Assembly (NCBI GenBank): GCA_025149125.1
Contig: CP102272.1
Coordinates: forward strand, 992,001 to 1,056,000
Reading direction: 5' to 3'
From: [Clostridium] asparagiforme DSM 15981
GTDB lineage: Bacteria; Bacillota; Clostridia; Lachnospirales; Lachnospiraceae
DNA length: 64,000 bases
Shown: positions 49,343 through 58,371 of the stretch, one piece after another
How positions within the stretch are numbered: position 1 is the stretch's first letter
Layout of the letters: every line of letters begins with the position of its first letter
The notes under the pieces: generated by a model
What the model was told of the DNA's origin: nothing
Database searches by the model: none
What the model saw: only the letters and a program-made list of their open reading frames with translations
Position numbers and translations under genes: made by a program

Positions 49343-50791
49343 GTGCTGTTCAACTCCTTATCCTACGCAATTTTTCTCCCCATTGTATTCGCCCTATACT
49401 GGCTGCTTCCCCACCGGCATCGCTGGTGGCTTCTTCTTGCCGCCAGCTATTACTTCTATATGAGCTGGAACGTGCGCTATGTGGCGCTGATCCTGTTCAC
49501 CACCGTGATCTCCTATGCCAGCGCCATACTCCTGGAGCGGACGGACGCTCCACGGCAGAAACGCCTGATTCTCACCGCCGCCCTGGTGAGCTGTTTTGGC
49601 GTTCTCTTCGTGTTCAAATACTTCAACTTCGTCAGCCAGTCGATCAGCGATCTCTGTCGTGCCGTCTCCATCCCCATGCACCCTGTGACGCTGAAACTGA
49701 TGTTGCCGGTGGGAATTTCCTTTTATACCTTCCAGACCCTCAGCTACGTGATCGACGTCTACCGCGGCGAGATCCGGGCGGAACGGCATTTCGGCGTTTA
49801 CGCCACCTTCGTGTCCTTCTTCCCCCAGCTGGTGGCCGGACCCATCGAGCGCAGCAAAAACCTGCTGCACCAGATCCGGGAGGAGCATGTATTCGACTAC
49901 GACCAGGCGGCCTACGGCATGAAGCTTATGACCTGGGGCTTCTTTAAAAAGCTGGTGGTGGCGGATAATCTGGCCGTTTACGTGGACCGGATTTACAATC
50001 AGATCCATCTCTACCAGGGCCTTTCCCTGATGGTGGCCACTGTGTTCTTCGCCTTCCAGATCTACTGCGATTTTTCCGGTTACTCGGACATCGCCAAGGG
50101 CACGGCCAATCTCTTCGGCGTGAAGCTGATGACCAATTTCAAAAGCCCTTATTTCTCCACGTCCATCAAGGAATTCTGGAGCCGCTGGCACATTTCCCTG
50201 TCCACTTGGTTTCGGGATTACGTGTACATCCCCCTGGGCGGCAACCGGGTGAAAAAATCCCGGCATTATTTCAACCTGGTGGCCACCTTCCTGGTCAGCG
50301 GCCTGTGGCACGGCGCCAACTGGACCTTTGTGATCTGGGGCGGAATCCACGGCATTTTGCAGGTGGGAGAGCAGGCTCTGGGATTGGTGAAAAAGAAGCC
50401 GGAGGCCGCGCCACGCCACGGCCTCAAATGGTGGCTGAATGTGATCGGCGTGTTCATCATCGTCTGCCTGGCCTGGGTGTTTTTTCGGGCCAATACCCTG
50501 GACGATGCGTTTTACCTGCTGACCCATATGTTTTATGGCATCGGCGATCCCTACCTGTACGCGGTGCAGGCCTGCGTGGACATGAACATCTGGATCGGCC
50601 GTGCCGCCGTGCTGGCGCTTTACCTGGTGATCCTTATGGCCTACGACTACGCCTCCCTGGGGCGGGACGTGATCGCCTGGGTGGGGAGCCGCAGGGCGGC
50701 GGTGCGCTATCTCGTTTATTTTGGGCTAGTGACCTTCATTATTTTTAACCGCTCCATTACGGAGTCGGCATTTATTTACTTCCAGTTCTGA
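49343..50791 (+). CDS. MBOAT-family membrane O-acyltransferase (AlgI/DltB-like)
   Basis: Polytopic membrane acyltransferase of 482 residues with about ten helices. It would transfer acyl groups, usually acetyl, across the membrane to a surface polymer. The MBOAT core includes FKYFNFVSQSISDL, YVIDVYRGEIRAERHFGVYA, FPQLVAGPIER, WSRWHISLSTWFRDYVYIPL and the catalytic His in FLVSGLWHGANWTFVIWG (about 325-342). The start is GTG with GGAGG seven bases upstream. The next gene, 17 bases on, encodes a single-pass SGNH-like protein; such pairs act together on alginate, teichoic acids or other glycans. The polymer modified here is unknown. Confidence 0.93.
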   Translation: MLFNSLSYAIFLPIVFALYWLLPHRHRWWLLLAASYYFYMSWNVRYVALILFTTVISYASAILLERTDAPRQKRLILTAALVSCFGVLFVFKYFNFVSQSISDLCRAVSIPMHPVTLKLMLPVGISFYTFQTLSYVIDVYRGEIRAERHFGVYATFVSFFPQLVAGPIERSKNLLHQIREEHVFDYDQAAYGMKLMTWGFFKKLVVADNLAVYVDRIYNQIHLYQGLSLMVATVFFAFQIYCDFSGYSDIAKGTANLFGVKLMTNFKSPYFSTSIKEFWSRWHISLSTWFRDYVYIPLGGNRVKKSRHYFNLVATFLVSGLWHGANWTFVIWGGIHGILQVGEQALGLVKKKPEAAPRHGLKWWLNVIGVFIIVCLAWVFFRANTLDDAFYLLTHMFYGIGDPYLYAVQACVDMNIWIGRAAVLALYLVILMAYDYASLGRDVIAWVGSRRAAVRYLVYFGLVTFIIFNRSITESAFIYFQF

Positions 50792-50808
50792 TATGGAGGA
50801 TACGAACG

Positions 50809-51843
50809 ATGAAACGATTTCTGATCAAACTTCTGCCGTTTGTTTTATGGATCTTTCTGCTCATGGTGGTGGTGCCGGTGGCCATAGACCCCTACAATGT
50901 ATTCCATGTGGAGAATATCCGGGACAACGGCATTGAACCCAATAAAAACTTCCTGAAAACCGAGTATGTGATCCGCCACCCGGACCGGTTCGACGCCTTC
51001 CTGTTCGGTTCCTCCCGGGTGTCCTCCATCCATTCGGACCGGATCGAGGGCTACCGCTGCTACAATATGACCTATTCCGAGGGCGTTCCCAAGGAGCATC
51101 TGGAGAATTTACAGGTCATGCTGGAACACGGAGTCCGGCCGAAAATGGTTTTGGTGGGAGTTGACAGTATTTCCTACATGATCGACCCGGCCATCCACGA
51201 GGACAACCGTCTGCGCTGCCCCTACCCCATGACGCGGGAGGAGAAAAAGGAGTTCTATCTGCAATATCTGGAGCCCATTATGGCGGTGGAATCCTTAAAG
51301 ACCACGTACTTTGAGCCGCGGGTGGTGGCCTACGACCAGAAGATTTACGACGTGGGCTGGACTCTGGACTACGGCGTGGAGTCCCACACGGACTGGAGCA
51401 AGGCGGAGGCGGACTGGACCGTACAGTACGCCAACCGGACGCCCCAGGCCTTGGAGGAGATCCGGCAGCTCAAAGAATTGTGCGACGCCAACAGCATTGA
51501 ACTGGTGATTTTTACCAATCCCATGCATGCCCTGACTTATGAAAAGGCCGTGGAGAACGGTTACCGGGATTTCCTGTCCGGGCTGGCGCAGGTGACGGAT
51601 TTTTATAATTTTAGCGGGATCAACGACATTACCACCAACAATGACAACTACCTGGAGACCAGCCATTATATGCCCCAGGTGGGCGACCGGATGCTGGACG
51701 TGATGTTTAAAGGGCAGGTGGACGAGCGTCTGCTGGCGCAGGGCTTCGGCTATCGGGTGACCTGCGGCAACTGCGAGGAATTTTTGCGGAAATATGTGGA
51801 CGGCGCGGGGCAGAACGGGGATTTGGCCATGAATTTGCATTGA
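50809..51843 (+). CDS. SGNH-like partner of the MBOAT acyltransferase
   Basis: Membrane-anchored outer protein of 344 residues with an N-terminal helix (IKLLPFVLWIFLLMVVVPVA, about 5-24). The rest lies outside the cell. FLFGSSRVSS (about 64-73) resembles the nucleophile block of SGNH hydrolases and of AlgJ/AlgX/DltD-like partners. GVDSISYM and LVIFTNPMHALTYEK fit further strands of that fold. It directly follows the MBOAT gene, so it probably takes the acyl group handed over by that enzyme and places it on a surface glycan. GGAGGA precedes the ATG. Catalytic His and Asp could not be assigned safely. Confidence 0.72.
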   Translation: MKRFLIKLLPFVLWIFLLMVVVPVAIDPYNVFHVENIRDNGIEPNKNFLKTEYVIRHPDRFDAFLFGSSRVSSIHSDRIEGYRCYNMTYSEGVPKEHLENLQVMLEHGVRPKMVLVGVDSISYMIDPAIHEDNRLRCPYPMTREEKKEFYLQYLEPIMAVESLKTTYFEPRVVAYDQKIYDVGWTLDYGVESHTDWSKAEADWTVQYANRTPQALEEIRQLKELCDANSIELVIFTNPMHALTYEKAVENGYRDFLSGLAQVTDFYNFSGINDITTNNDNYLETSHYMPQVGDRMLDVMFKGQVDERLLAQGFGYRVTCGNCEEFLRKYVDGAGQNGDLAMNLH

Positions 51844-51871
51844 ACAGACGGACAGAGCATATGAATCGAAT

Positions 51872-51916
51872 ACAGGCTGTATCGGAGCGGATCGGCGCCG
51901 GTGCAGCCTGTTTTTT
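51872..51916 (+). terminator. Terminator of the MBOAT operon
   Basis: ACAGGCTG / CAGCCTGT with a long loop and TTTTTT. Confidence 0.7.
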
Positions 51917-52077
51917 GTCCTTGAAAGGGGAACGGAAAGCCGGGAGGCGGGGGTGTATGTGCACCGCGGACAGATAGGAATATTCACAATACCGTAATAA
52001 AAACTTTATTGTCTCAGGAACGGAAATGGAGTATTATGTAAACGTTACTAGTTTTAAGATGCGGAGGTAAAATATTG

Positions 52078-53814
52078 ATGAAAAAAATGTTTGGCGCTGC
52101 GTTGGGGCTGTTGCTTACGGCTGCGGTCTGCGGCGCAGGTACGGTGACCACCTGGGCGGACGTGACAGAGGGGACCGCAGCCGCGGGGGAGACCACTGCC
52201 GCGGAGGAGACGGAGGCCCCTGAGAAACCGGAGATACAGGTGAGCGCACAGATCAATTCCTGCACGGTCACTTCTGATAAACAGAATATCCATATTACGG
52301 GGAGCAGCAGCGGGGACCCGGTGGGCACGGACGGGAACATTTATATGTTCGAGCTGGAGCCTTACGAGAGCGGGATCGGGGACCGGCGGGATTACCTGTG
52401 GCAGACGTCCGTGGGCCAGGCCATCGATTTCACCCTGCCCGCCAACTGGAGCAAAAGCTCCCCGGACCGGCTGTACGATTCCTACGTGGCGGCTGTGTAC
52501 GACGGCGAGAAGTTTGTGGAGGTCAGCGCGCCCCACTATGTGACGAATCCCGAGGTGGTGGCGGCGAACCAGAAGCCGTTTAACGCTGCTCTGACCAAAA
52601 AGGGCCTGCGCATCCAGATCGACATGCTGGACGACGCCATGGATCTGGGCGTAAAGCACGCGGGCACGGACATCATGTTCCAGCAGATTTTGGGCGAGGG
52701 CATCACCTACGAGTACGACGGAAAAACCTACCATTTCAGCGCGCCGGTGATGGCCGATTACGACCGGACCATCAGCGCCCTGTCGAACAAGGGCATCAGC
52801 GTCACCGCGGTGATCTTAAACGGCTGGAGTGACAATACGCCGGATCTGGTTTACCCGGGAGTCAAAAAGACGAGCAGCGCCTACCACTATATGTTCAACG
52901 TGGCTACGCCCGCGGGTTACGAGCAGACCCGGGCCATCGCCGCCTTTTTGGCGGAGCGCTACGACGGCTCCAATCCCAACTACGGCAAGGTGTCCAACTG
53001 GGTAATCGGAAACGAGGTGAATAACCAGAAGGACTGGAACTACATGGGGCCCATGGACCTGACCAACTACGTGCGGACCTATCTGAAAGCGTTCCGGGTA
53101 TTCTACACTGCCATCAAGACGGCCAGCGCCAGCGACCGGGTGTACATTTCCCTGGACTACAACTGGAATAACGAGATCGACGGCAAACTGAAATACGGCG
53201 GCAAGAATATTGTGGACTCCTTCAACTCCATCGCCAACGTGGAGGGGCAGTTCGACTGGGGCCTGGCCTACCACCCCTATCCCTATCCCATGACGGAACC
53301 GGAGTTCTGGGACGACGACCAGTCCGGGCTGGTGACGAATGACTTCAACTCGCCGATTATCAATTTCAAGAACCTGAATACACTGACCGATTATTTCGCC
53401 CAGGAGACCCTGCGGACCCCGGCGGGCCACGTGCGCCACATCATCCTGACCGAGCAGGGCTTCACGGCCAAGAGCCTGACCAGGGGCGACGTGCCCTACA
53501 TCCAGGCGGCGGCCTTCGCCTACTCCTATTATCTGGTGGACAGCAATCCCTACATCGATGCGTATCTGCTGAGCCGTCAGGTGGACGGCCCCGCGGAGGT
53601 GGTGCTGGGGACGGCCCAGGGCCTGTGGGAGTGCGATTTGAACCAGCCCAACCGGATTGTGGCCACCAAACGCCGCAAAATTTGGGAGGTGTTTAAAAAT
53701 ATCGACAAGAAAAACAGCACGTTGGAATCGACGGAATTTGCCAAGTCCATTATCGGGATCGACAAGTGGTCCGACGTGGTGCCGGGCTTCAAGTGGAGAA
53801 GTCTGGAGAATTAA
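52078..53814 (+). CDS. Secreted DUF5722-like protein (TIM-barrel glycosidase-like)
   Basis: Exported protein of 578 residues with signal peptide (KKMFGAALGLLLTAAVCGAG) and a Thr/Glu/Ala-rich stretch to about 55. A small beta domain (about 58-160: QINSCTVTSDKQNIHITGSS) is followed by a large domain that looks like a glycoside hydrolase barrel: VAAVILNGW-type strands, NWVIGNEVNNQKDWNYMGPM (about 304-323) with the N-E of an acid/base position, then VYISLDYNWNNE and IILTEQGFT with a second Glu. This two-Glu arrangement fits GH clans with retaining action, but the family has no fixed function. ATG 52078 is preferred to the TTG one codon earlier. It lies within the surface-glycan group. Confidence 0.78.
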   Translation: MKKMFGAALGLLLTAAVCGAGTVTTWADVTEGTAAAGETTAAEETEAPEKPEIQVSAQINSCTVTSDKQNIHITGSSSGDPVGTDGNIYMFELEPYESGIGDRRDYLWQTSVGQAIDFTLPANWSKSSPDRLYDSYVAAVYDGEKFVEVSAPHYVTNPEVVAANQKPFNAALTKKGLRIQIDMLDDAMDLGVKHAGTDIMFQQILGEGITYEYDGKTYHFSAPVMADYDRTISALSNKGISVTAVILNGWSDNTPDLVYPGVKKTSSAYHYMFNVATPAGYEQTRAIAAFLAERYDGSNPNYGKVSNWVIGNEVNNQKDWNYMGPMDLTNYVRTYLKAFRVFYTAIKTASASDRVYISLDYNWNNEIDGKLKYGGKNIVDSFNSIANVEGQFDWGLAYHPYPYPMTEPEFWDDDQSGLVTNDFNSPIINFKNLNTLTDYFAQETLRTPAGHVRHIILTEQGFTAKSLTRGDVPYIQAAAFAYSYYLVDSNPYIDAYLLSRQVDGPAEVVLGTAQGLWECDLNQPNRIVATKRRKIWEVFKNIDKKNSTLESTEFAKSIIGIDKWSDVVPGFKWRSLEN

Positions 53815-53833
53815 ATGATTTAAAAAAACAATA

Positions 53834-53880
53834 CGGCCGGTCCGCGGCAGCTCCTGGGGCACGCGGACCGGCCGCTTTTT
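53834..53880 (+). terminator. Strong terminator after the DUF5722-like gene
   Basis: CGGCCGGTCCGCG and its exact complement enclose about 15 bases and are followed by CTTTTT. Confidence 0.88.
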
Positions 53881-53940
53881 GCGGGACGCCGGAGGGGAGG
53901 AGGTTGAAATTGATATTTAGGCCATGTTTGTGGTATCGTA

Positions 53941-54043
53941 TGAACACTTGACGAGGTATTTACGAGTCTAGTGAGAATACATGGCGAAACACTCAGTGAG
54001 GTCTTTCACGAACTTAGTGTTTATGGTACAATTACGAAAACGG
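53941..54043 (+). repeat. Dispersed repeat B, copy 2, with an extra half copy
   Basis: The full copy (53975-54043) matches 43732-43799 at roughly four of five positions. A shorter related unit lies directly before it (53941-53973: GAACACTTGACGAGGTATTT and following). The full copy can fold, since AAACACT at its start is complementary to AGTGTTT near its middle. It stands 20 bases before the GtrII gene. Confidence 0.72.
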
Positions 54044-54062
54044 ATTTAAAGGGGAGACAAGG

Positions 54063-55643
54063 ATGAGAGCTGGTTTGAAAGAGGAGATGAACGATTTTTG
54101 GCGGGAGTACCGGAGGTTTGCCTGGGCGTTGGGGCTTGTGATTCTCCTGGTGTACGGCGGGCGCGTCATCCACGATGATTTTTTCCTGGACAGCGAGATC
54201 ATGATTCTGAATCCGGAATCCATGTGGTATCTGTGGATGGGGAGCAACCGGTTCGGCATGGTTGCCACAAGCCGCATTTTCGGGCTGCACCGCCTCAGCC
54301 CCTGGATCTCCAATGTGCTGATGGCCTGCACCATGTGGTGCTGCGGGATAACGCTTGCGTTCTGCGCGCGGGAGTGGACGGGGAAATGCCGCCGTTACCG
54401 TGTGTTCACCCGCCTGTTCCCCATTCTGTTCGTCACCGCTCCGGTATTTGTGGAGCAGTATCTGTTTGTTTTACAATCCTTTGAGATAAGTTTTGGGATA
54501 CTGGCGGCAATTTTGGCGGCATTTTGCAGCGACCGCTTCTGCCGCGGCGGGCAGAGCCGGATTTGGGGGATTCTAGGCCTTGTTTTGCTGGTATGGTCCT
54601 TCGGAACTTATCAGGCTATGGTGCCGCTATACATCTGTCTTGTGCTGACCGCGTTCTTTCTGGGGTATCTGAATGGAAAGGCAGCCACCGCTTTGCGGTA
54701 TGCGCTGTGCCAGGTCTGTTTTTTCACGGCGGGCATTGCCCTGTATCTTGCAGCGGTCTGGGTGACGCGGCACATGAGCGGCACGGATTCCGTCTATGTG
54801 TCGGGCATGGTGAGGTGGAAGATAGACGGCGGTTCTGCCGGTTTAACGGCGATCCGGGACAGTATGAAAAATATTTTTATGAGCACCTCCGTATTTTACC
54901 GGAAATACTATACGCCCGCCATGGTGCTGTGCCTGATTCAGGCCGGCTGGTACGGTTGGAACAATAAGGATGGCGCCGGCAATTTTGGGTGGTTTCTGCT
55001 GGGGGCGGCGCTGCTGATTCTCTCGCCGTTCTACATCAATATTGTGACGGGATCGGCCCAGCCGGTCAGAACGCAGCTGGTTTACCCGATTACGTCGGCG
55101 CTGTTCCTGGCGCATCTGACGGTTCTGCCGGAGAAAATGCCGGAGGCGGCAAGGCTTTTGCGAAGCGGAGGCCGGGCGCTTGTGTCCGCTGCCGCTGCGG
55201 TGTGCGTGTTCTGCAGCGCAAGGCAGGGAACCGCCACCGCCCAGCTTTTTCAGACCTCCTACGAGGTGTACCGCAACGACGTTTTGACCGCGGTCAGAAT
55301 GTATCCGGACATATGCCGGGTTGCGGACACGGACAGGATTCAGGACACCGCGGTGATCTTTACCGGAGGAAAAAGCGCCGGAATCAAAGGGCCGGCGGTG
55401 CTGGGAGAGCTGGCCGGGCGCTCAATGTTTGAGGCGGAGGCCCACACGCCGGTGGGGGTATCGGCCAGAGTGGGGCGTCTGTTTACCATTTTGGGCATGG
55501 ACATGCAGGTGGTGTCCGGGGACCCGGAACTGTACCTTCGGGCGGTTGAGTACATGGAGTCCGCACCGTCATGGCCGGCCCAGGGCAGCATCCGGAAAAT
55601 GGACGACGTTGTGGTCGTGAAATTGTCGGATTCCCCGGTTTAA
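54063..55643 (+). CDS. GtrII-type membrane glucosyltransferase
   Basis: Polytopic membrane protein of 526 residues with about ten helices, of the GtrII glucosyltransferase family. Such enzymes use a lipid-linked sugar to glycosylate surface polymers at the outer face. Typical pieces are VIHDDFFLDSEIMILNPESM (about 37-56), a charged outer loop after the first helix with paired Asp, SNRFGMVATSRIFGL and WSFGTYQAMVPLYICLVLTA (about 180-199). The C-terminal 120 residues form a soluble domain (AVIFTGGKSAGIKGPAVLGE). GGGGAGACAAGG precedes the ATG. With the MBOAT pair and the DUF5722-like protein upstream it suggests a locus for decorating a wall glycan. Confidence 0.85.
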   Translation: MRAGLKEEMNDFWREYRRFAWALGLVILLVYGGRVIHDDFFLDSEIMILNPESMWYLWMGSNRFGMVATSRIFGLHRLSPWISNVLMACTMWCCGITLAFCAREWTGKCRRYRVFTRLFPILFVTAPVFVEQYLFVLQSFEISFGILAAILAAFCSDRFCRGGQSRIWGILGLVLLVWSFGTYQAMVPLYICLVLTAFFLGYLNGKAATALRYALCQVCFFTAGIALYLAAVWVTRHMSGTDSVYVSGMVRWKIDGGSAGLTAIRDSMKNIFMSTSVFYRKYYTPAMVLCLIQAGWYGWNNKDGAGNFGWFLLGAALLILSPFYINIVTGSAQPVRTQLVYPITSALFLAHLTVLPEKMPEAARLLRSGGRALVSAAAAVCVFCSARQGTATAQLFQTSYEVYRNDVLTAVRMYPDICRVADTDRIQDTAVIFTGGKSAGIKGPAVLGELAGRSMFEAEAHTPVGVSARVGRLFTILGMDMQVVSGDPELYLRAVEYMESAPSWPAQGSIRKMDDVVVVKLSDSPV

Positions 55644-55651
55644 AATGAAGG

Positions 55652-56407
55652 TCAGTCGGAAAACAGCTTTTCCAGCAGTGCCTTCCGGCTGTTGATGAAC
55701 ATTTCCATCACCTGATACACCTCGGTCTCCTCGTAGGCGATGGGGTGGAGGTCGCCGTCGTCGAAGCAGAGGATCTGCGCCCCGGGCAGCCCTAGGAGGA
55801 TGGGGGAGTGGGTGGCGATGATGAACTGGGAGCCCTCCTTTGCCAGGCGGCCGATCATCAGGAGGGCGGTGAGCTGGCGCTGGGGGGAGAGGGCGGCTTC
55901 CGGCTCGTCCAGGATGAAGATGCTGTTGCCATGGAAACGGTTCTGCATCAGGGCCAGAAAGCTCTCCCCATGGGACTGGCAGTGGAGGGAGCGGCCGCCG
56001 TAATAATCCAGGTAATTGATCCGCCCGATGCTCTCCGCCGCGTAGTCGTCCACCTTGCTTGCCACGTTGTAAAAGCTTTCCGCCCTCAGGAAAAAACCGT
56101 CCTGGGGCTTTTTTACGCCCTTTCGCAGACGCAGGGCGGAGCTGAAATCCGAGTGGGTGTCCCGGGTGGAGAACTGGAAATTTCTGGTGCCCCCTTCGGG
56201 GTTGAAGCCGTAGGCCACCGCCACCGCTTCCAGAAGCGTGGACTTGCCTGAGCCATTTTCCCCGGTAAAGAAGGTTACGGGGCAGGGAAAGTCCAGATTT
56301 TCCAGACTCCGCAGAGCCGGGATTGCAAGCGTGTAGGAATCGGCGGGCAGGCGGTCCCGCAAGACCTCCAGGCCGGTAATATAGTTGGTGGGAAAACGGG
56401 AATCCAT
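55652..56407 (-). CDS. Small AAA ATPase (RecF/OLD-like)
   Basis: ATPase of 251 residues. Walker A is FFTGENGSGKSTLLEAVAVA (about 41-60), Walker B SIFILDEPEAALSPQRQLTA (about 166-185) and the switch His is in FIIATHSPILLGLPGA. The ABC signature is replaced by the loose FLALMQNRF region. This compact group (AAA_21) is common in Firmicutes beside or apart from toxin-like or nuclease genes; here no partner lies on the same strand. AAGGAGGT precedes the ATG. It converges on the GtrII gene with a gap of 8 bases. Confidence 0.87.
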   Translation of the reverse strand: MDSRFPTNYITGLEVLRDRLPADSYTLAIPALRSLENLDFPCPVTFFTGENGSGKSTLLEAVAVAYGFNPEGGTRNFQFSTRDTHSDFSSALRLRKGVKKPQDGFFLRAESFYNVASKVDDYAAESIGRINYLDYYGGRSLHCQSHGESFLALMQNRFHGNSIFILDEPEAALSPQRQLTALLMIGRLAKEGSQFIIATHSPILLGLPGAQILCFDDGDLHPIAYEETEVYQVMEMFINSRKALLEKLFSD

Positions 56408-56516
56408 GGGCGGACCTCCTTGCGATGGTATGTATTATAGAACAGTATAGCGCAAGGACGGGGCGGTGGCAAGAGAGACGGGGCCTGATTCGGCGCTGGT
56501 ATTGTTGCGGTTCACC

Positions 56517-56573
56517 GTAATATCACGCGAGGCGTTTTTGGTGAGTGGAGCGCAGCGGAAGCCACAGAAAACC
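56517..56573 (+). repeat. Dispersed repeat A, copy 2
   Basis: 57 bases from GTAATATCACGCGAGGCG to CACAGAAAACC, 51 of 57 identical to 32224-32280. It lies about 65 bases upstream of the SorC-type regulator gene. Confidence 0.8.
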
Positions 56574-56639
56574 TTGTGTTTGCGGCCCGGATAGGGTATG
56601 ATGTACATAACAAAAACAGGGAGCTTGGACAGATACCAA

Positions 56640-57581
56640 ATGAGAAAACAGGATGATAAAATCAGCCGGCTGGTGAATATCGCCCGGCTTTATTATGAGG
56701 AAGATAAGACGCAGAGCGAGATCGCTTCCCGCTATCAGATCTCCCGGCCCATGGTCAGCAAGCTGTTGGAGGAGGCCAGGAAGCTGGGGATTGTGACGAT
56801 CCGCATCAAGAACCCCACGGAGGGTTCGGGGGACCAGGAGGCACTGGTGGAGCAGATCCGCAGGACCTTTGGGGTGTACGGCGGCGTAGCGGTGGCGGAC
56901 GGGGCCAGCGACAGCGCCACCAACGCGGCCGTTTCCCAGACCGCGCTCTCCTATCTGGAGAGTCTGGAGGAGGACAGCCTGGGGGTGGGCTGGGGACACA
57001 TTATAGGGGACCTTGTGACCTATGTGGAGCGGGAGAACCGGACGCTTAAGGTGGGGAGCCGGGTGTGCCCGCTGATCGGCAACGGGGGAGTGGGGCTGAA
57101 GAATTACCACTCTAATGAGCTGGTGCGGGTGATCGCGGAGCACAGCCAGGCCAAACCGGAGTTTCTCTACTCTCCGGCCTGCATGTCCTCGGAGCAGGAG
57201 CTGAGCCTGATCCGGGAGTTGGACAACTACCGGAACGTTTACAACGACTGGGAACGGCTGGATGTGGCGCTGGTGAATATTGGAAATTTCCCCTCTGTCC
57301 CGGATTTTGCCACGGAAGCCAGGTTTGGGGACCTGCTGGTGCGGCGCAAGGCGGTTGGCAGAATCCTGAATTATTTTGTGGACGTGGAAGGGCGGGTGAT
57401 TCACTCCGACATGGACTTTGCCGTGCAGATTCCGCTGGAGCTGCTGGGCCGGGTCCGGCATGTGGTGGGAATTTGTTCCGCCAACACCAAGGGGCGGGCG
57501 CTGAGGGGCGCGCTGCGCACCGGATATATCAACCATGTGATCGCGCCCGAACATGTGATGCGGGCGGCTATGGAGATTTGA
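56640..57581 (+). CDS. SorC/DeoR-type sugar-binding transcriptional regulator
   Basis: Regulator of 313 residues with an N-terminal helix-turn-helix (LVNIARLYYEEDKTQSEIAS; RYQISRPMVSKLLEEARKLG, about 10-50). The large SorC sugar-phosphate-binding domain shows VGWGHIIGDLVTYV, VCPLIGNGGVGLKNYHSNEL, FLYSPACMSSEQE and GICSANTKGRALRGAL. The start is uncertain: ATG 56640 fits the family, but an ATG at 56598 is in frame and neither has a good ribosome site. It heads the DhaL/DhaK/aldolase operon and most likely controls it, responding to a phosphorylated ketose or dihydroxyacetone phosphate. Confidence 0.9.
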   Translation: MRKQDDKISRLVNIARLYYEEDKTQSEIASRYQISRPMVSKLLEEARKLGIVTIRIKNPTEGSGDQEALVEQIRRTFGVYGGVAVADGASDSATNAAVSQTALSYLESLEEDSLGVGWGHIIGDLVTYVERENRTLKVGSRVCPLIGNGGVGLKNYHSNELVRVIAEHSQAKPEFLYSPACMSSEQELSLIRELDNYRNVYNDWERLDVALVNIGNFPSVPDFATEARFGDLLVRRKAVGRILNYFVDVEGRVIHSDMDFAVQIPLELLGRVRHVVGICSANTKGRALRGALRTGYINHVIAPEHVMRAAMEI

Positions 57582-57582
57582 A

Positions 57583-57596
57583 GTTACATATGTAAC
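57583..57596. promoter_or_regulatory. Palindrome GTTACATATGTAAC, with a twin at the dhaL start
   Basis: A perfect 14-base palindrome directly after the SorC stop codon. A 13-of-14 copy (GTTACATATGTTAC, 57744-57757) covers the ribosome site end and start codon of dhaL. The two sites flank the intergenic promoter and may be operators. Confidence 0.5.
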
Positions 57597-57597
57597 C

Positions 57598-57637
57598 AAA
57601 ATGCGCAGGCGGCGGAATGCTGCTATGCGCATTTTTT
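57598..57637 (+). terminator. Terminator of the SorC gene
   Basis: AAATGCGCA / TGCGCATTT with a GC-rich loop and a T run. Confidence 0.8.
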
Positions 57638-57677
57638 GTGCATATCAGCAAAAATATAAGAAAAATTATTGGATTTA

Positions 57678-57706
57678 TTGACATTTACGTGTGCAAATGG
57701 TACGCT
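57678..57706 (+). promoter_or_regulatory. Candidate promoter of the dhaL operon
   Basis: TTGACA (57678-57683), a 17-base spacer and a poor -10 TACGCT (57701-57706). A weak -10 box fits a promoter that needs an activator. Confidence 0.45.
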
Positions 57707-57750
57707 TGTGCTATGGAAAAAGGCGGAGAATACCTGAAAGGAGGTTACAT

Positions 57751-58371
57751 ATGTTACTTTCGAAGCCGGAAATTGAAAAAATGTTCCACAAGGTGGCGGA
57801 AATCTGGCAGGAGAACAAGGATTATCTCAGCGAGATTGACTCCCGCTTCGGCGACGGGGATCACGGGGTGACCATCGGCAAGATCGCGTCCCTGATCGAG
57901 AAGAAGCTGGCGGCCTGGGAGGACGACGATATCGAGGAATTTTTGGAGGACCTGGGGGACAGCACCATGGAGATCGGAGGCGGCAGCGCAGGCCCCCTGT
58001 ACGGTACGCTGATCGGCGGCCTGTCCGGCCCCTTGAACGGCGGCGGGGCCATCGGCGAGGGATTGTTAAAGGAAATGTTCACGGAGTGCCAGTCCGCCAT
58101 GGAGGACATCACCAATGCCAAGGTGGGCGACAAGACCATGATGGACGCGCTGATCCCGGCGGTGGCGGCGGCTGAGGCGGCTGAGGGCGACTGCCTGGCG
58201 ATTCTGGAGGCGGCGAAGGAGGCCGCGGCCAGGGGAGCAAAGGAGAGCGAACAGTACGTTTCCAAATTCGGCCGGGCCAGAAGCTATAAGGAGCAGACCA
58301 TTGGGACGCCGGACGCGGGCGCGGTGAGTACGTCGCTGTTCTTTGCGGGGCTGTGCGACGGGTTGAAGTAG
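57751..58371 (+). CDS. dhaL: Dihydroxyacetone kinase subunit DhaL (nucleotide-binding)
   Basis: Nucleotide-binding subunit of 206 residues. The Mg-nucleotide site is DSRFGDGDHGVTIG (about 30-43); the lid and helix bundle show GDSTMEIGGGSAGPLYGTLI (about 69-88), DALIPAVAAAEAA and the C-terminal TIGTPDAGAVSTSLFF. A perfect AAAGGAGGT ribosome site decides the start at 57751. It works with DhaK, encoded 137 bases later. A phosphotransferase partner DhaM is not in the operon, so ATP could be the donor, or DhaM is encoded elsewhere. Related two-subunit enzymes also phosphorylate erythrulose. Confidence 0.93.
   Translation: MLLSKPEIEKMFHKVAEIWQENKDYLSEIDSRFGDGDHGVTIGKIASLIEKKLAAWEDDDIEEFLEDLGDSTMEIGGGSAGPLYGTLIGGLSGPLNGGGAIGEGLLKEMFTECQSAMEDITNAKVGDKTMMDALIPAVAAAEAAEGDCLAILEAAKEAAARGAKESEQYVSKFGRARSYKEQTIGTPDAGAVSTSLFFAGLCDGLK

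Noticed and set aside
48715..49353. Protein-coding frames of more than 200 codons on either strand
   Set aside because: They run through the inverted repeat, are rich in Arg, Pro and Gly, and mirror each other because the DNA is palindromic. There is no suitable ribosome site or family match.
52075..52077. TTG start for the DUF5722-like protein
   Set aside because: The ATG directly after it begins a standard signal peptide and is at an acceptable distance from GGAGG.
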